64,000 nt of DNA from Cinnamomum chago (GCA_038049695.1 CP142456.1:22850501-22914500), one strand, 5' to 3'; shown: positions 12,386-22,965, numbered from the stretch's first letter. Program-made: numbers and translations. Notes: generated by a model from the sequence alone, not told the origin.

Positions 12386-12790
12386 GTTACAGCCTTCAAT
12401 GTTATTGTTGCCTCGCCGAAGTTAAAATGAAAGGTATTAGTCTCGGGTCTCCATCTCTCCACCAGCGCCCATATAATACCATGGTGAATTTTCATTTTAC
12501 CAATGGAGGCCACATTGTGTAGGCCGACCATACGGACAATTTCTTCTTGACTTTCATTTAATTCCCAAAATTCATTTAAAGGGTCAGCTGGGATGCACTT
12601 CAGTGGGCCAAGCTCCTGCAATTAACAAATACATAACATCATAACAAGAGACTCGTGAGGAACCATCTGAAAATAATAGAATTATGTTAAAGTTTAGAAA
12701 TGACAGTATTGACTCTACCTGCCCTTCCCATATCACTTTTGATATATGGTTATCTTGATCAGTAAGGATCTGTTTATCACCGGGATCCAT
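12385..12790 (-). pseudogene. Truncated plant mobile domain (PMD) gene
   Basis: Exon 1 (12790-12719) starts MDPGDKQILTDQDNHISK and ends IWEGQ, the usual N-terminus of PMD proteins. A 103-bp intron follows (12718-12616, GT at CAG/GTAGAG and AG at TTGCAG/GAG), joining in phase 0 to exon 2 (12615 to about 12385). Exon 2 holds IIWALVERWRPETNTFHF and GEATITLKAV, the core PMD signature. No stop interrupts the visible part, but the domain is cut off after this signature where antisense transposase sequence begins. PMD proteins exist both as host proteins (MAIN/MAIL type, genome stability and silencing) and inside transposable elements. Its place inside MULE ends, convergent with the transposase, suggests the element form. 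Confidence 0.82.
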
Positions 12791-14160
12791 CTTTCAACTA
12801 TCCAGTCACAACAAGAATAAAAGTTAAAAATACAAAATATGGCATGATTAACAATTGGATACTAATGCATAGGAATAAAAAAGGAAATGAAATGCTTTAA
12901 TGTAAAACAAGTCTTTAATCTTAAAACATCTTTGGATCTTAAAACAAGGATCGAAGGTATTTCACTTCATTTTGAGTTTCTTAGTTTGTACCATTAGAAA
13001 ATATAAGCAAGTCTTTAATCTCCAAACGCTCCAAGGCCTTTAAATATTTTCATGCAAAAGCAACCACATTATTTGCATATGTCCCAACATACCAAAGTTT
13101 TACATTTTCTTTTCAAAAGAAATTCTCTAAACAAATATAAGTTCAAAAAAATTAGGTGAAATGAGTACTCACATACAAGGTAAGAAAGATGCTCTATATC
13201 TCAAAACCCTGTTGAGGGATGAATGGTCTATTTACATCAGTGCACGGTCAATTCATAGACTATACATGGATATATGACAGGGATTCATAGACTATGATGC
13301 TCAGATATGGTATGGAGATGGTAGAGACACAGTATAGATATATGAGGCGGACATGAATTTTATGTATAAAAACTGAAGTATAAAATGCAATACGACAAGT
13401 AAAACTTTGCCAATTTTAAAGTATCCTTGTATCATAGTATACATATGGAATCATTGACATCATTGATAAGGATGAATTATCTCTCATAATATAAAGCATC
13501 TACTACTAGAGCATGTATAGATTCCAAAAATCACATGTAAACTTGAAGAGATGCTATCTATACTAAGAGCAAGAAGTGATTAACAACCTTCATGCCTCTA
13601 GTTTTTTCATGAAGCCTCTCCTTTCTTTCCGACTTTCAAATAAAAATACAAGTTTCTTCTTTGTTCAAAAGGGCACATACACAGTACCTTTGCATTTCTT
13701 AAAAAAAAAAAGTATATTTTTTTATGAAATGAAAATACTCAGACACAAATACATCTATAAAGATTATTTAAAAAACACTTTCACAAGTTAAAAGAACACC
13801 CAAATATAAATAAAATCATATTCAAGCACGATCATCAAAAGTCTTTCTGATGGGCCACACAACAAATGCCCATATCAATCAAAACCAACACTCCATATGG
13901 GTGAGTCACAGAGGGTGTGCCTGCTCCCCACATTGAATGCTCAAATCTCGCCCCATTCTCATTTGGTGGCCGGGTATGTGGGCTTCGTGCGTGCGTTCGG
14001 AGGAATAGTCTTTTAATATTATATACTATGAGAAACCCACGATTTAAAAGAGCCAAAACTTGATCACATAAAATAACTTACACAATTTCCAAATTCCATG
14101 TGAAACGATAATGAGATTGGTGCCCCCATATATATCAAAGTTAAGCATTCTTGGATTGCA

Positions 14161-14222
<62 letters not shown>

Positions 14223-15177
14223 CCCATAGTGAGGCATGGAACCCATAAAACAAGACCATCATTAATGGTCCAAATCTCATCCGCCCGAAGACAACCATTT
14301 AAGGAGCATAAAAAAAGACTTGAAACATTCAAGAGAAAAATGTGGCATAATACTCTTGCATGTTGCAGGCTTTTTCCTGCTTACACTTTAGTTAATTTGT
14401 ACTCTAATAACATTATTCAAGATCATTTCAGTTAGAAACCAGAGCATTTAGGATACAAATGTGATTGATTCTCCTCAATTATGCGATCATAAGGGACTGA
14501 AAATTCTTTAGAAGCTACAAAGATGTAACTACTGATCAAAACTAAGATCGATACAAAATGCTGAATTTCAGTACAGGATAAGAGTTTATACTAATTGAGT
14601 CTGCTTTCTACTTAGTAATATCAGATCTCAAATCAGTAAAATACATAACAAAAATGAAAGGGAGAGATAAAAAACTAGAAACTTCGTGCAGAAGAATGAC
14701 GCGATTTTTGACACCGAGATGGCTGATATAATGCCCCAAACGAGTGACAACTTGCATATTTGATAGTTTCTAGGGCGTTTTAGCATGTTTTTTTTACATC
14801 AAACAAGACACAAAAAATCTATGTCATAGCTCCATGTCTACTTTACATGTACTTTATCATCTAGACCTTTACATTCATCGAGAAGTAATAACAACGAACA
14901 AAACCAGTAAATCCCATTAACTAATCACCATTGTTCTAAAGCATTCATCACCAGTAATAGAGCAATCTCTGTTTTGCAAATCACTACTATTACATATACG
15001 TATTTGATCCACATTCAATCTGCACGAAAATGGAAGAAAATTACAACCAAACAAATAACAGACTCTTAGAATTCCACATGAATATGAAAAAAAAAAAAAC
15101 CGCATCAAACAACAACCAGATCTGCATCAAATCAATTACAATCTCAGTCCTCAAAAAAGACATCGATTGTAGAGAGA
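12791..15177. other. MULE interior between PMD and the captured exon, no gene seen
   Basis: AT-rich DNA without recognisable coding content. The only structured item is the GA microsatellite at about 14163-14221. Open frames across it are low-complexity artefacts. Confidence 0.6.
14163..14221. repeat. (GA)n microsatellite
   Basis: An almost uninterrupted run of about 29 GA units inside the MULE. It is long enough to be length-variable between plants. Confidence 0.95.
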
Positions 15178-15329
15178 GAGAGTGGCTGTTGTACGCATAA
15201 AGGAGATGAAGTGATGTAAGAAACGTTCCAGTCGTAGAAGACATAAGGATCATCAGCGGAACAGAAGCCGAAAAACAGATAAAAAGCGCATAACAGAACC
15301 GATGTAACAGTCCAAAACATCGGTGCCAT
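15178..15329 (-). pseudogene. Captured first exon of a SKU5-like (monocopper oxidase-like) gene
   Basis: From ATG at 15329 (minus) the frame gives a hydrophobic signal peptide beginning MAPMFWTVTSVLLCAF. It is followed by the mature N-terminus DDPYVFYDWNVSYITSSPL and then CVQQ. This closely resembles the first exon of SKU5/SKS-type multicopper oxidase-like proteins (pattern DPYVxYDWxVSYxTxSPLGVxQQ), which are secreted, often membrane-anchored cell-wall proteins. Homology ends after QQ, where family genes commonly have their first intron. The sequence beyond (TCTCTCTCT...) does not continue the protein and shows no GT donor. Upstream (15330-15610) is pyrimidine-rich on the minus strand, like a leader. 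The piece lies about 500 bp inside the right MULE end and reads inward, as captured genes in Pack-MULEs often do. It could make at most a short secreted peptide. Confidence 0.7.
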
Positions 15330-15809
15330 TTGTTGAATTCGAAGGAGAAGAAAACACAAAAATATATATATGTATCAGTTTCTCTCTTCTTTTAAACACA
15401 ATAAGTAGAAACGAGGAGGAGAACAAGAAGAAGAAGAGGAGAGAGAGACAGAATGAAATAGAAAACCCACAAACAGAGATAAATAGAGAGAGAAGGAGGT
15501 AAAGGAAAGAGAATACTAGATCTCGCTAAAAGAGAGAAGGAAAAACGATTGCCAAATTCAGTTGGCGCAACTGCAACAATACCAAGCTCGGAGCGCCTAG
15601 ATTTGCGAAACAATGGTGACCAAAATCCCTAGCCGATGGAGACAATGGAGACGATGAAGCTTCGTCGCCATCGAACGGACGTTGGGACCTTGCGTATATG
15701 TAAATAGGTTGGCGAGGGAGGATGATGGTGAAATTTGGCTGGGGAGAAAGTCACCACAAGTGAAAATTAGGGATAATCGAACAAAGAGGGATAAACGGAT
15801 GAAAAAGGC

Positions 15810-16002
15810 TTTTTTGAGTTGTGCTATCGCAATATAAATTATGATATTGCAACTAAAAAACTTGCGATATCGCAACTTAAAACTTACGGTATCGCAATAT
15901 TTATTGCGATATCACTAAAAAAAATAAATCTGAGTAAATTGTTTAAGTTTGGTGACAAAGGGGGATAAGAAGTAATGTAAGTGACCGTACATAAAATTTC
16001 CC
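15810..16002 (-). repeat. MULE right terminal inverted repeat
   Basis: Reads GGGAAATTTTATGTACGGTC from 16002 inward. It contains several TTGCGATATCGCAA-like palindromes and mirrors the left end. The right border lies about 30 bp from the likely leader exon of the aminotransferase pseudogene. Confidence 0.82.
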
Positions 16003-16029
16003 TTTTCTTTTCTTTCCCTTGGTCGCTAC

Positions 16030-16139
16030 CGCTGCTGCGATGCGTCAGTCTGTATACATGCATACATGGGTACAAAACGAAGAAATCGAGCAGTCCAGTC
16101 AGTAGCTGTGCCTCTTTCTCCTCAATCTGAACAGCGCAG
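16030..16139 (+). pseudogene. Possible 5' leader exon of the aminotransferase pseudogene
   Basis: GC-richer sequence than its surroundings ends at CGCAG/GTACTT, a good splice donor. The next recognisable exon (19076) begins at GCAG/GTGTTGATGGG. That layout would give a non-coding leader exon and an intron of about 2.9 kb. It is supported only by composition, the donor and position. The MULE end at 16002 would then occupy the old promoter. Confidence 0.35.
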
Positions 16140-16750
16140 GTACTTTCTTCTCCAGTCCATCTTCAAAGCTCCTCTTCGTAGTGAGGTTTTCTCCATGAGC
16201 CCGGAACTCTATTCAATGGTAAAATGTAGTGTTTTTATATAACAGTACAGGGCCACTCTTTGTAGGGTATAGGGAAAGGGGTCTATGTAGACAAACTCTC
16301 AAGTGGGTCATATTCAAGGGATGGGTTTTTTCACATCTCATTGTGCATGTAGTTTCCATGATTGATTTGGGGTTTGTACCCTGTTCGTGTGACCTCTTTT
16401 TTTATTTTTTTAAATTTATGTTTTATCCATTTGACTGTCAATGCACCCACAAAATCAGTGTTGGGTACTTTATTGCAATTTTCTAGGCATACTTTCTTGA
16501 TTTGATAACTATTCTTGCCATGTTTATAGGTCTATGACTAGTTGCAACATCAACATATTCACTGGTTTATTGATACATGAATGTATGTATGCCTTTAGTT
16601 ATATGCACAGGCACCCTTTTTGCAGTCACTAGTGCTTGCATAGGGTGGATGACTATTTGGCTCTGACATTTTCATTGTTATATGGTTATTCTTTTTCTGA
16701 TGTTTTTATTGATCTTCAATTATTATTTATTTTTTGAATGGTAGCTTCAT

Positions 16751-16867
16751 GACCTTGCCTACATGGATCTGACGGAGGACATGGCTCTAAACAGATTTGA
16801 TTGGCATCGTCAAATCCATGTAGCCGACCCCACCTAGTGGGAAAATGCTTGGTTTGGTTTGGTTTGG
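16751..16867 (+). mobile_element. 5'-truncated RTE-type LINE tail with target duplication
   Basis: The plus strand encodes the very end of an RTE-clade reverse transcriptase protein (DLTEDMALNRFDWHRQIHVA, then DPT and stop) and ends in a short TTTGG repeat tail. It is flanked on both sides by TTTTTGAATGGTAGCTTCAT (16731-16750 and 16868-16887), a target duplication of about 17-20 bp, since the first T bases could belong to the tail. Only about 117 bp of the LINE were inserted. Confidence 0.85.
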
Positions 16868-18312
16868 TTTTTGAATGGTAGCTTCATTTAAGCTTGAAAG
16901 AGATGTTTGAAAATATATGAGATGATTTACAATTGTGGGCACAATTTTGGAATGCTTATCTATTCATACCAGATCTTTCCTACTATTCATATAATTTGCT
17001 TAATCATGTTTATCTAATGTGTTGATGATATTTGATCTATCCTCTTCTTATTACTGGCGACATACTATTAGAATATTGTAAATGTGGGTCCATAGTTTGG
17101 CCATGGGCTGATGGGAAACACATTCTGCACAAATAAACCATATGTATATTCTCATATGCACCATCAAATTTGTAGGAGTCGGAGTCACGATGGCCTGAAT
17201 AGGAACAATAATTCATGTTCTGTACACAAAACATGAATGGACAGTGATGCTTGATAATTCGCTCACCGATCAATGTTTGAGCAATGCACAGACGGTTGTG
17301 GTTAAAGGAGGGTTCACTTGCGAAGGGAGGAGAGGAGCATTCAGGTTAATTTGATGTCTTACATCCATGACATTCATGGTACATCCCGAGGTTCCTTTAG
17401 GGCCGTTTTGATCATTCTTGTGGATGGAGAGGTCTAGCCTGACAGCCCACCTGGAAATATGATCATGGTGGCGTAGGGTTTTGAAAGGTCTCCCCATGAC
17501 ATTTCTCCCATTGGTTGGGACGCTAAACAGGTTTGACAGCCTTTTGCTAGTGAAACTTGTTTACCCTTGTTTGTTTAGCAAAATGAGTACTAAAATGGAG
17601 TAACTATCTGCAATTTGTGAGGTCCGTTCTAGCTATATAAGAAATTGTTGATTAATAATAGGATAAGTCAATGACTTTGGAAACTCCATAAATTGATTGA
17701 ATCGGTTACTATCCCCGAGTCTCAACAGAAACCGGTTGGATCTACCCTATTCTTGAAATACACAACTCGCACACACTCCCTTTCCAAAAAAAAAAAAAAA
17801 AAGAAGAGAAAGTTAGATACACCAAGCGCTTCACTTGGATTTATTAGATTTGTTGCTAAAATAGGATGTGACGGGTTTTACTTCTGTCTATTTGGATGAA
17901 AAAGGTGGAGTGAAGACACTTACCTTTTTACTCCTCCCTTTGCCTCTTTTTTTTTTTTCAAAACTACACGAAAGTGTGATAGACTTTATGAGAAAAGTGC
18001 CTTTTACTTTAACTTCAATTGTTTTTCTCTTGAAAGTATTATTTATTGTTTTTTGCAAGATTTTTAAATTATTTTTGGAAGTCATGTAAACAAACAGGTC
18101 TAACTGACAAACATCCCTCAATTTACAAAAGGATTCTGCACTTATGTGACTCAAACAACAAATAGCTTTCCCTAGAGAAGAGGAATTCTTTTCGGTATTC
18201 TCTACTGAATATGAAATAGGAGTAAAGTGAAAAGTGGGGATTCTTCACGTGCACATTTCTCTTGATTTCTCCACCTAGTTGCCACACGACTTTCACTTCC
18301 TCCTCATCCTTA

Positions 18313-18906
18313 GGGCTTGTTTCTATACTGAAATTCACGGAATTCTTGTCTTTTCCAACATAGTGGAATTCCTGAATGCTCCCTTCTACTTGAGCATTTG
18401 GAAATTCTACAAAAAAACAAAAGGGCTGGAATTCCAAAAATTCCAAAGGTCACTTGAGACCTTTTAAGTGGCTAGAATTTTGGAATTCTCTTGGAGAAAC
18501 ATGGCATTTGCAAATGCCAGGGGATAAGATGTCACATCATCATAATCATCACCATCAAAGCCTTGTCCCAACTACGTTGGGGTCGCCTACATGAATTCTG
18601 TTTCTCCGATCTATCTTGATCCAAATTCTCAAATAAGTTGCACTTCTTCAGATCTATTGTTAGTACCTCCATCAATGTCCTCTTTGGCCTACCCCTTTCC
18701 CTTGGTGGGCCAAAAACCTGTATAGTCAAACGTTTCCTTACTGGCGCTGATGCCGGCCTGCGTTGGACATGCCCAAACCACATCAAAAGGTTTCTCTAAT
18801 TTTATTCCCTATTGATGCTACCTCTAAGGGACAAGATGTCACATCATGTCTATAAAGCCCCAACATAGAATATTCTTGTAAGAAATTCTAGTAAATAAAC
18901 AGCCCC
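18313..18906. mobile_element. Tourist-like MITE, split by a LINE
   Basis: The inverted ends GGGCTTGTTTCTATACT and GGGGCTGTTTATTTACT (read inward from the right) match at 13 of 17 bases and are flanked by TTA on both sides (18310-18312 and 18907-18909), as in PIF/Harbinger MITEs. Without the nested LINE and its duplication the MITE is about 287 bp. It has no coding capacity and would depend on a transposase elsewhere. Confidence 0.65.
18541..18832 (-). mobile_element. 5'-truncated RTE-type LINE tail nested in the MITE
   Basis: The minus strand reads MMWFGHVQRRPASAPVRKRL, then RERGRPKRTLMEVL, then DQDRSEKQNS, the conserved end of RTE-type LINE proteins. It closes with an ATG/ATC-rich tail. AAGATGTCACATCAT occurs on both sides (18526-18540 and 18833-18847), a perfect 15-bp target duplication. 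It is in the opposite direction to the tail at 16751. Confidence 0.88.
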
Positions 18907-19075
18907 TTAATCTCATTTTATTGAATTTCAAATGTGCTCCTAAATTCTACAACACTCTTTAATTCTTAGCAGTGAAATCTGGTTGTTTAGGTGGGTGTTG
19001 GCTTGTCCTACTTACTGTTTTGATATTGGTAGTACTGTTACAGGTTCATTGATTTTTGGACGCGTATGAATGCAG

Positions 19076-19345
19076 GTGTTGATGGGTGTACTTGGTTTAG
19101 ACAAAGTTCCTTTGATTCATATGATTGATGCCTATGACAGCTTCCTATTTGAATCAAACATTTGGCCCCTTCTCTGTCTGCCAATAAAATATGCTTTGGA
19201 GGAAATGGTGTTTCAGTTTGTAGTATGGCTTCAATGATGCCTGTACAACACGCTGAAGATGGCCACTATCTGTTGACGGGTGAATCGTTCATCCTTCCCC
19301 ATCTACGGAAGCTGTCTCCCAATCAGCTCTTTTTGCCTTTTTTAG
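19076..19345 (+). pseudogene. HISN6: HISN6 pseudogene, first coding exon
   Basis: It begins after TGAATGCAG with GTGTTG and ATG at 19082 (MGVLGLDKVPL...). The frame changes by one base around 19150-19162 and then reads CFGGNGVSVCSMASMMPVQ, followed by LTGESFILPHLRKLSPNQ and LPF. It ends at AG/GTAATC. Plant orthologues have a transit peptide here and then LTG(D/E)SFIRPHLRKLxPYQPILPFE. The end SPNQLFLPFL departs from that pattern. Directly after the donor lies a GT/GC microsatellite. Confidence 0.8.
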
Positions 19346-19353
19346 GTAATCTC

Positions 19354-19354
19354 T

Positions 19355-19385
<31 letters not shown>

Positions 19386-19397
19386 AGCGCGCGTCTA
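19354..19397. repeat. (GT)n-(GC)n microsatellite
   Basis: A run of GT repeats passes into GCGCGCGAGCGCGCG just after the splice donor of the first HISN6 exon. Confidence 0.95.
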
Positions 19398-19419
19398 TAC
19401 ACCACATTGCGAAATGTAA

Positions 19420-19850
19420 GGTTTGTATAGAAGGGATGATTTAGGGTAGATTAGTAAGAGGCTAATCTCCAAGCCAATAGCTTAGGATAAGGTCGTCTAG
19501 GTCTCACACCACAGACATGAACTCATCAGAGAGAAGTCAATTCTATTCAATTCTCAATGTATCGATTGAGAAGCATTGCAATCCTTATAAAGACTCCTAA
19601 CCAATTAATTTAGGAAACAATTCTAAGATAGACTTTCTAATAATTATCTCTAAATATTAGCTAATACTAAAAATTAGGAATTCTTGGAAAATCAAATCTA
19701 GGAAAATCAGGAAGTCTTCAAAACAGGAAGATGTTGTTGGAGATCCCTCACTTATTGGGCCTTGTTGGACTTGGGCTTTCTGGTATGAACCTTCAAGCAG
19801 GGCCCAGTAATCTGGCCTGCATCAGGTCTCCAACCAACTAAATTGATTTC
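19420..19850 (-). mobile_element. Possible LTR remnant
   Basis: On the minus strand the sequence runs through a TATA-like GTCTTTATAAGG, then TTGAGAATTGAATAGAATTG, and GTGTGAGACC, a layout typical of plant LTRs. No partner, primer site or end duplication was found, so this is a tentative label. Confidence 0.3.
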
Positions 19851-20816
19851 TGAATCCCGCACCACTCAATCGCATGTTACATGAATAAATAATGCTTTGT
19901 TTTCAAAATAAGATTGCAGTTTGGGTCATCCAATTATCCAAATGCAACCAGAAACTTAGTTCTTTTTATATTTTTTATATTTTTATTTTTTATTCCTTTA
20001 ATGTGAGTTGTTTGGAATTTGAATGGAAAAGTTCTAAAAATTGGCGGACATTTAGCAAGAGAGCCGGTATGTTCAATATTTACAAAGCATGTTGAAATTT
20101 GAATTCACAAGTTCTAAAAATTGGCCTCTAGTCCATGTTTCTTAAATCAAAGCATGGATTTGCTAACTTTTTTTTTGTTTGATCCAGGACTTCACTGAAA
20201 TGTCAGTTTGTGATGGTTTTCAGAGACCTGTTCTGAAGAAAATGACCATGGGCGTTTTACATTTTTTATTTTTTTTAAAGGGCATATATTATTGGTTTAG
20301 GCAAGGCTGAAACTAATATACATCCTTGACAAAGTGAATCCTTGGATGTATCAACTACTGGGAGCTGGGAGCTGCTTTAATGGCTTCACCAATTAGGCAT
20401 TAGTGTTGGTCATTTTATCTTGCATTCATTTGGATACTTTTACAAGCCTAAACGCATTCGTATTGGGTCTGATACGACACTTGTATTGGTACCTGATACT
20501 GTACCAATACTTCTAGGGAACAAGTTTAACATGTTACTTATAAAGTCCTTTATTTCATTTAGTTCTTTTAATATTTGTACTTCTCACCATAAAAAAAGCT
20601 AGAAAGGGATGAAAACAATGATAATTTCATTGATTGAAAAGTGATCTAAAGAAAAAGTTAGGACAAACGTATCCATATCCATGTCCTAGGTTTTCGAAGT
20701 GAGGAGTCGTATCCCCGATCCCCGTATTAGTGTCCATATCCATATCCTTATCTGGGCATCATAGTTCATTTGTCTATTTTCCAAATCAACTGTTCTGTTG
20801 GGTTGAGCAATGATTG
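19851..20816. other. Intronic sequence, no gene seen
   Basis: AT-rich and partly repetitive. Two stretches around 20450-20515 and 20665-20760 contain iterated GTATTGG/CCATATCC words that look like decayed repeat ends. None can be named. Confidence 0.5.
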
Positions 20817-21263
20817 TGTTATGGGTGTCTTCTACTGTGTGGGTTCCACGACCCCTTCCCTCTTCTTCTTCCGGCTATTTTTAAGGAAGTGGAATGCAGT
20901 GGGCTTGGAACAGTGCATCTTGTGCTTGAAAAGGAAAATAAAAGGGTTTTGCTTCAAGGGAAAACCAACCTCCAAGTTCTCAAGAGAGATAAATTAAGAT
21001 TCAGTGTTCTTTATTACATGTTGTTACATCTCTTATATAGAGAATACAATAGAAAGAAGAAACGAAAGAAATGTTGGAAACTAACTCCTAAAGATGACCA
21101 AAACTAACTCCTAAAAGATAGCCACTTTCCTAACAAACAGCAATGAAGCCAAACAGAATAAGAGGACTTATTCAAAACATCAAACTCAGGCCACGTGCAT
21201 CTCAGCATGGGACTGCTTCCAAAGTGGGCCATGATCAGTTGTGGTCAGCTTACGCACATAACA
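20817..21263 (-). repeat. Chromovirus 3' LTR (outer left)
   Basis: It starts TGTTATGGGTGTC and ends CGCACATAACA. The neighbouring internal sequence, read on the minus strand, is the purine tract AGAGGGGGGAGC. Confidence 0.88.
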
Positions 21264-21299
21264 GCTCCCCCCCTCTAATTTCGCCCTTGTCCTCAAGGG

Positions 21300-21734
21300 T
21301 CAGTCCAGGAGATCAATCACAAATTCACAGTGTCCATGGTGGGTCCGAAATGCTGTCTTGGAGATGTCACTTGGATTCATGCGTATTTGATGGTATCCGG
21401 ATCGTAGATCAAGTTTGGAGAAGAAGTGAGCCCCATGTAATTCATCAAGTAATTCTTCAATCACCAGAATAGGGAATTTGTCCTTGATGGTTATTTGATT
21501 TAATGACCTGTAATCAACGCATAGCCTCCAGGATCCGTCATGCTTTTTGACGAGGAGGACTGGTGATGAGTATGGGTTGTTACTTGGGCGAATTGTGCCA
21601 GCTGATATCAGATTAGAAACTATCCAATCGATCACACTTTTTTGAAAATGTGGATATTTATATGGACGGACACATACAGGCCCACCTCCTGGAATCAATG
21701 GAATTCTATGGTCATGTGACCTGGGTGGGGGCAA
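21300..21734 (-). pseudogene. Chromovirus reverse transcriptase fragment
   Basis: The minus strand shows [20 protein letters not shown], then [20 protein letters not shown] and [16 protein letters not shown], the N-terminal RT boxes of gypsy elements. It lies next to the MITE at 21754-22050, which split this region. Confidence 0.85.
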
Positions 21735-21753
21735 GCCTTTGGGTTCCTTAAAG

Positions 21754-22050
21754 GGGCCCGTTTGGTAATTTACTTTTAAAATAAAGTGGAATGAAGTGAA
21801 ATAAAAAGAGGGAATAAAATATAAGTGGGTTATGATGGTATTTTGTTTTTAGTTGTTTGGGATGGAATATTTTTCACTTTTTGTATAGGGAAATGGAGTT
21901 TTTTGTCTTTTAGTGAATAAAGGTAGTTGCTTTTTGACTTTTTTTGGAAAAGATGGAGGAAATTTTGGTAAAAAGTGCTTTTGATTTGATGTTTAACTTG
22001 ACTTGACTTGACTTCACTTGACTTAATACGTAAAATTACCAAACGGGCCC
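21754..22050. mobile_element. 297-bp MITE inside the chromovirus pol region
   Basis: Inverted ends GGGCCCGTTTGGTAATTT are near perfect, and TAAAG is present directly on both sides (21749-21753 and 22051-22055). The interior is AT-rich with ACTTG repeats near the right end and no coding capacity. The 5-bp duplication does not fit the 8 bp usual for hAT or the 3 bp of Tourist, so the superfamily is open. Confidence 0.82.
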
Positions 22051-22269
22051 TAAAGACATCCTTGTATGATGCTAAAATTGACTGCAGTTGGAGGTTGGTG
22101 TGGATAGTGTGGATACGTGGGCCCTCCACTGAAAAATAGTAAAGTTTCAACAAAACTCGTTGTTTCGTCTTCTTTACTTCCTTGCTGACTTCTTCATCAC
22201 CAAGAAGTTTCATTTCTGGTTTAGAAATTCCTTGCAGTACTACTTCCTTGTCTCTAACTTGAAACTTCA

Positions 22270-22529
22270 TTAGGAGTTTAGAGAAATCCCAGATTATTGG
22301 TCCAAGGGTTCTCAGCCACTGAGCCCCAAGAACAGCATCACACCCTTCTCATGGTAAGAGATAGAGATCCACAGTGATGGGAACTCCCTGTAGTGACATG
22401 CTCACCCCTTTGCATCGCCCTAGACTCACCATTTTGTCACCATTGGCCACTGCTACTTCTAGATGCCCTTCACTACTGGGAACCAAACCAACCATTTTAG
22501 CTAGGCTGCTGCTCAAGAAATTATGGGTG
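22270..22529 (-). pseudogene. Chromovirus protease-region fragment
   Basis: On the minus strand NFLSSSLAKMVGLVPSSEG and the following residues match the retropepsin-like region of this family. The last 83 bp (22447-22529) occur again at 25801-25883, on the other side of the inverted insert. Confidence 0.75.
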
Positions 22530-22965
22530 TCTTCTACAGTGTGGGTTCCACGATCCCTTCCTCTTCTTCTTCCAGCTATTTTTAAGGAAGTGGAATGCAG
22601 TGGGCTTGGAACAGTGCGGCTTGTGCTTGAAAAGGAAAATAAAAGGGTTTTGCTTCGAGGGAAAACCAATCTCCAAGTTCTCAAGAGAGATAAATTAAGA
22701 TTCCATGTTCTTTATTACATGTTGTTACATCTCTTATATAGAGAATACAACAGAAAGAAGAAACAAAAGAAACGCTGGAAACTAACTCCTAAAGATGGCC
22801 AAAACTAACTCCTAAAAGATAGCCACTTTCCTAACAAACTACAATGAAGCCAAACAGAATAAGAGGACTTATTCAAAACATTAAAACTTAGGCCACGTGC
22901 ATCTCAGCATGGGACTGCTTCCAAAGTGGGCCATAATAAGTTGTGGTCAGCTTACGCACATAATA
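22521..22965 (-). repeat. Chromovirus LTR, inner left copy
   Basis: Same family and orientation as 20817-21263. It is followed on the right by a purine tract and the integrase/chromodomain end of a second copy reading on the minus strand. Confidence 0.82.

Larger units (their letters stand above)
9439..16002 (+). mobile_element. Mutator-like element (MULE) with captured gene pieces
   Basis: The ends are long imperfect inverted repeats: GGGAAAATTTCTGTACGG at the left and GGGAAATTTTATGTACGG read inward from the right. Similarity continues for about 170-190 bp, including TTGCGATA-type palindromes. Inside are a decayed MuDR-type transposase (+, 10957-12385), a truncated PMD gene in the opposite direction (12385-12790), and the first exon of a SKU5-like gene (15178-15329) next to the right end. 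The transposase catalytic region is absent, so the copy cannot move by itself. No 9-11 bp target duplication was recognised beside the ends, so the borders may be eroded. It sits just upstream of the aminotransferase pseudogene. Confidence 0.85.
16140..19075. other. Intron-like stretch with LINE tails and a MITE
   Basis: No coding gene is seen. It holds an RTE LINE tail (16751-16867) and a Tourist-like MITE with a second LINE tail inside it (18313-18906). The rest is unassigned AT-rich sequence. Confidence 0.6.

Noticed and set aside
14044-14332. Open frames full of Ser-Leu or Arg-Glu repeats
   Set aside because: They are translations of the (GA)n microsatellite and have no other coding support.
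16030-16139. A definite promoter and transcription start for the aminotransferase gene
   Set aside because: Only a donor-like site and composition support a leader exon. No TATA box or start site could be shown, so it is listed at low confidence.
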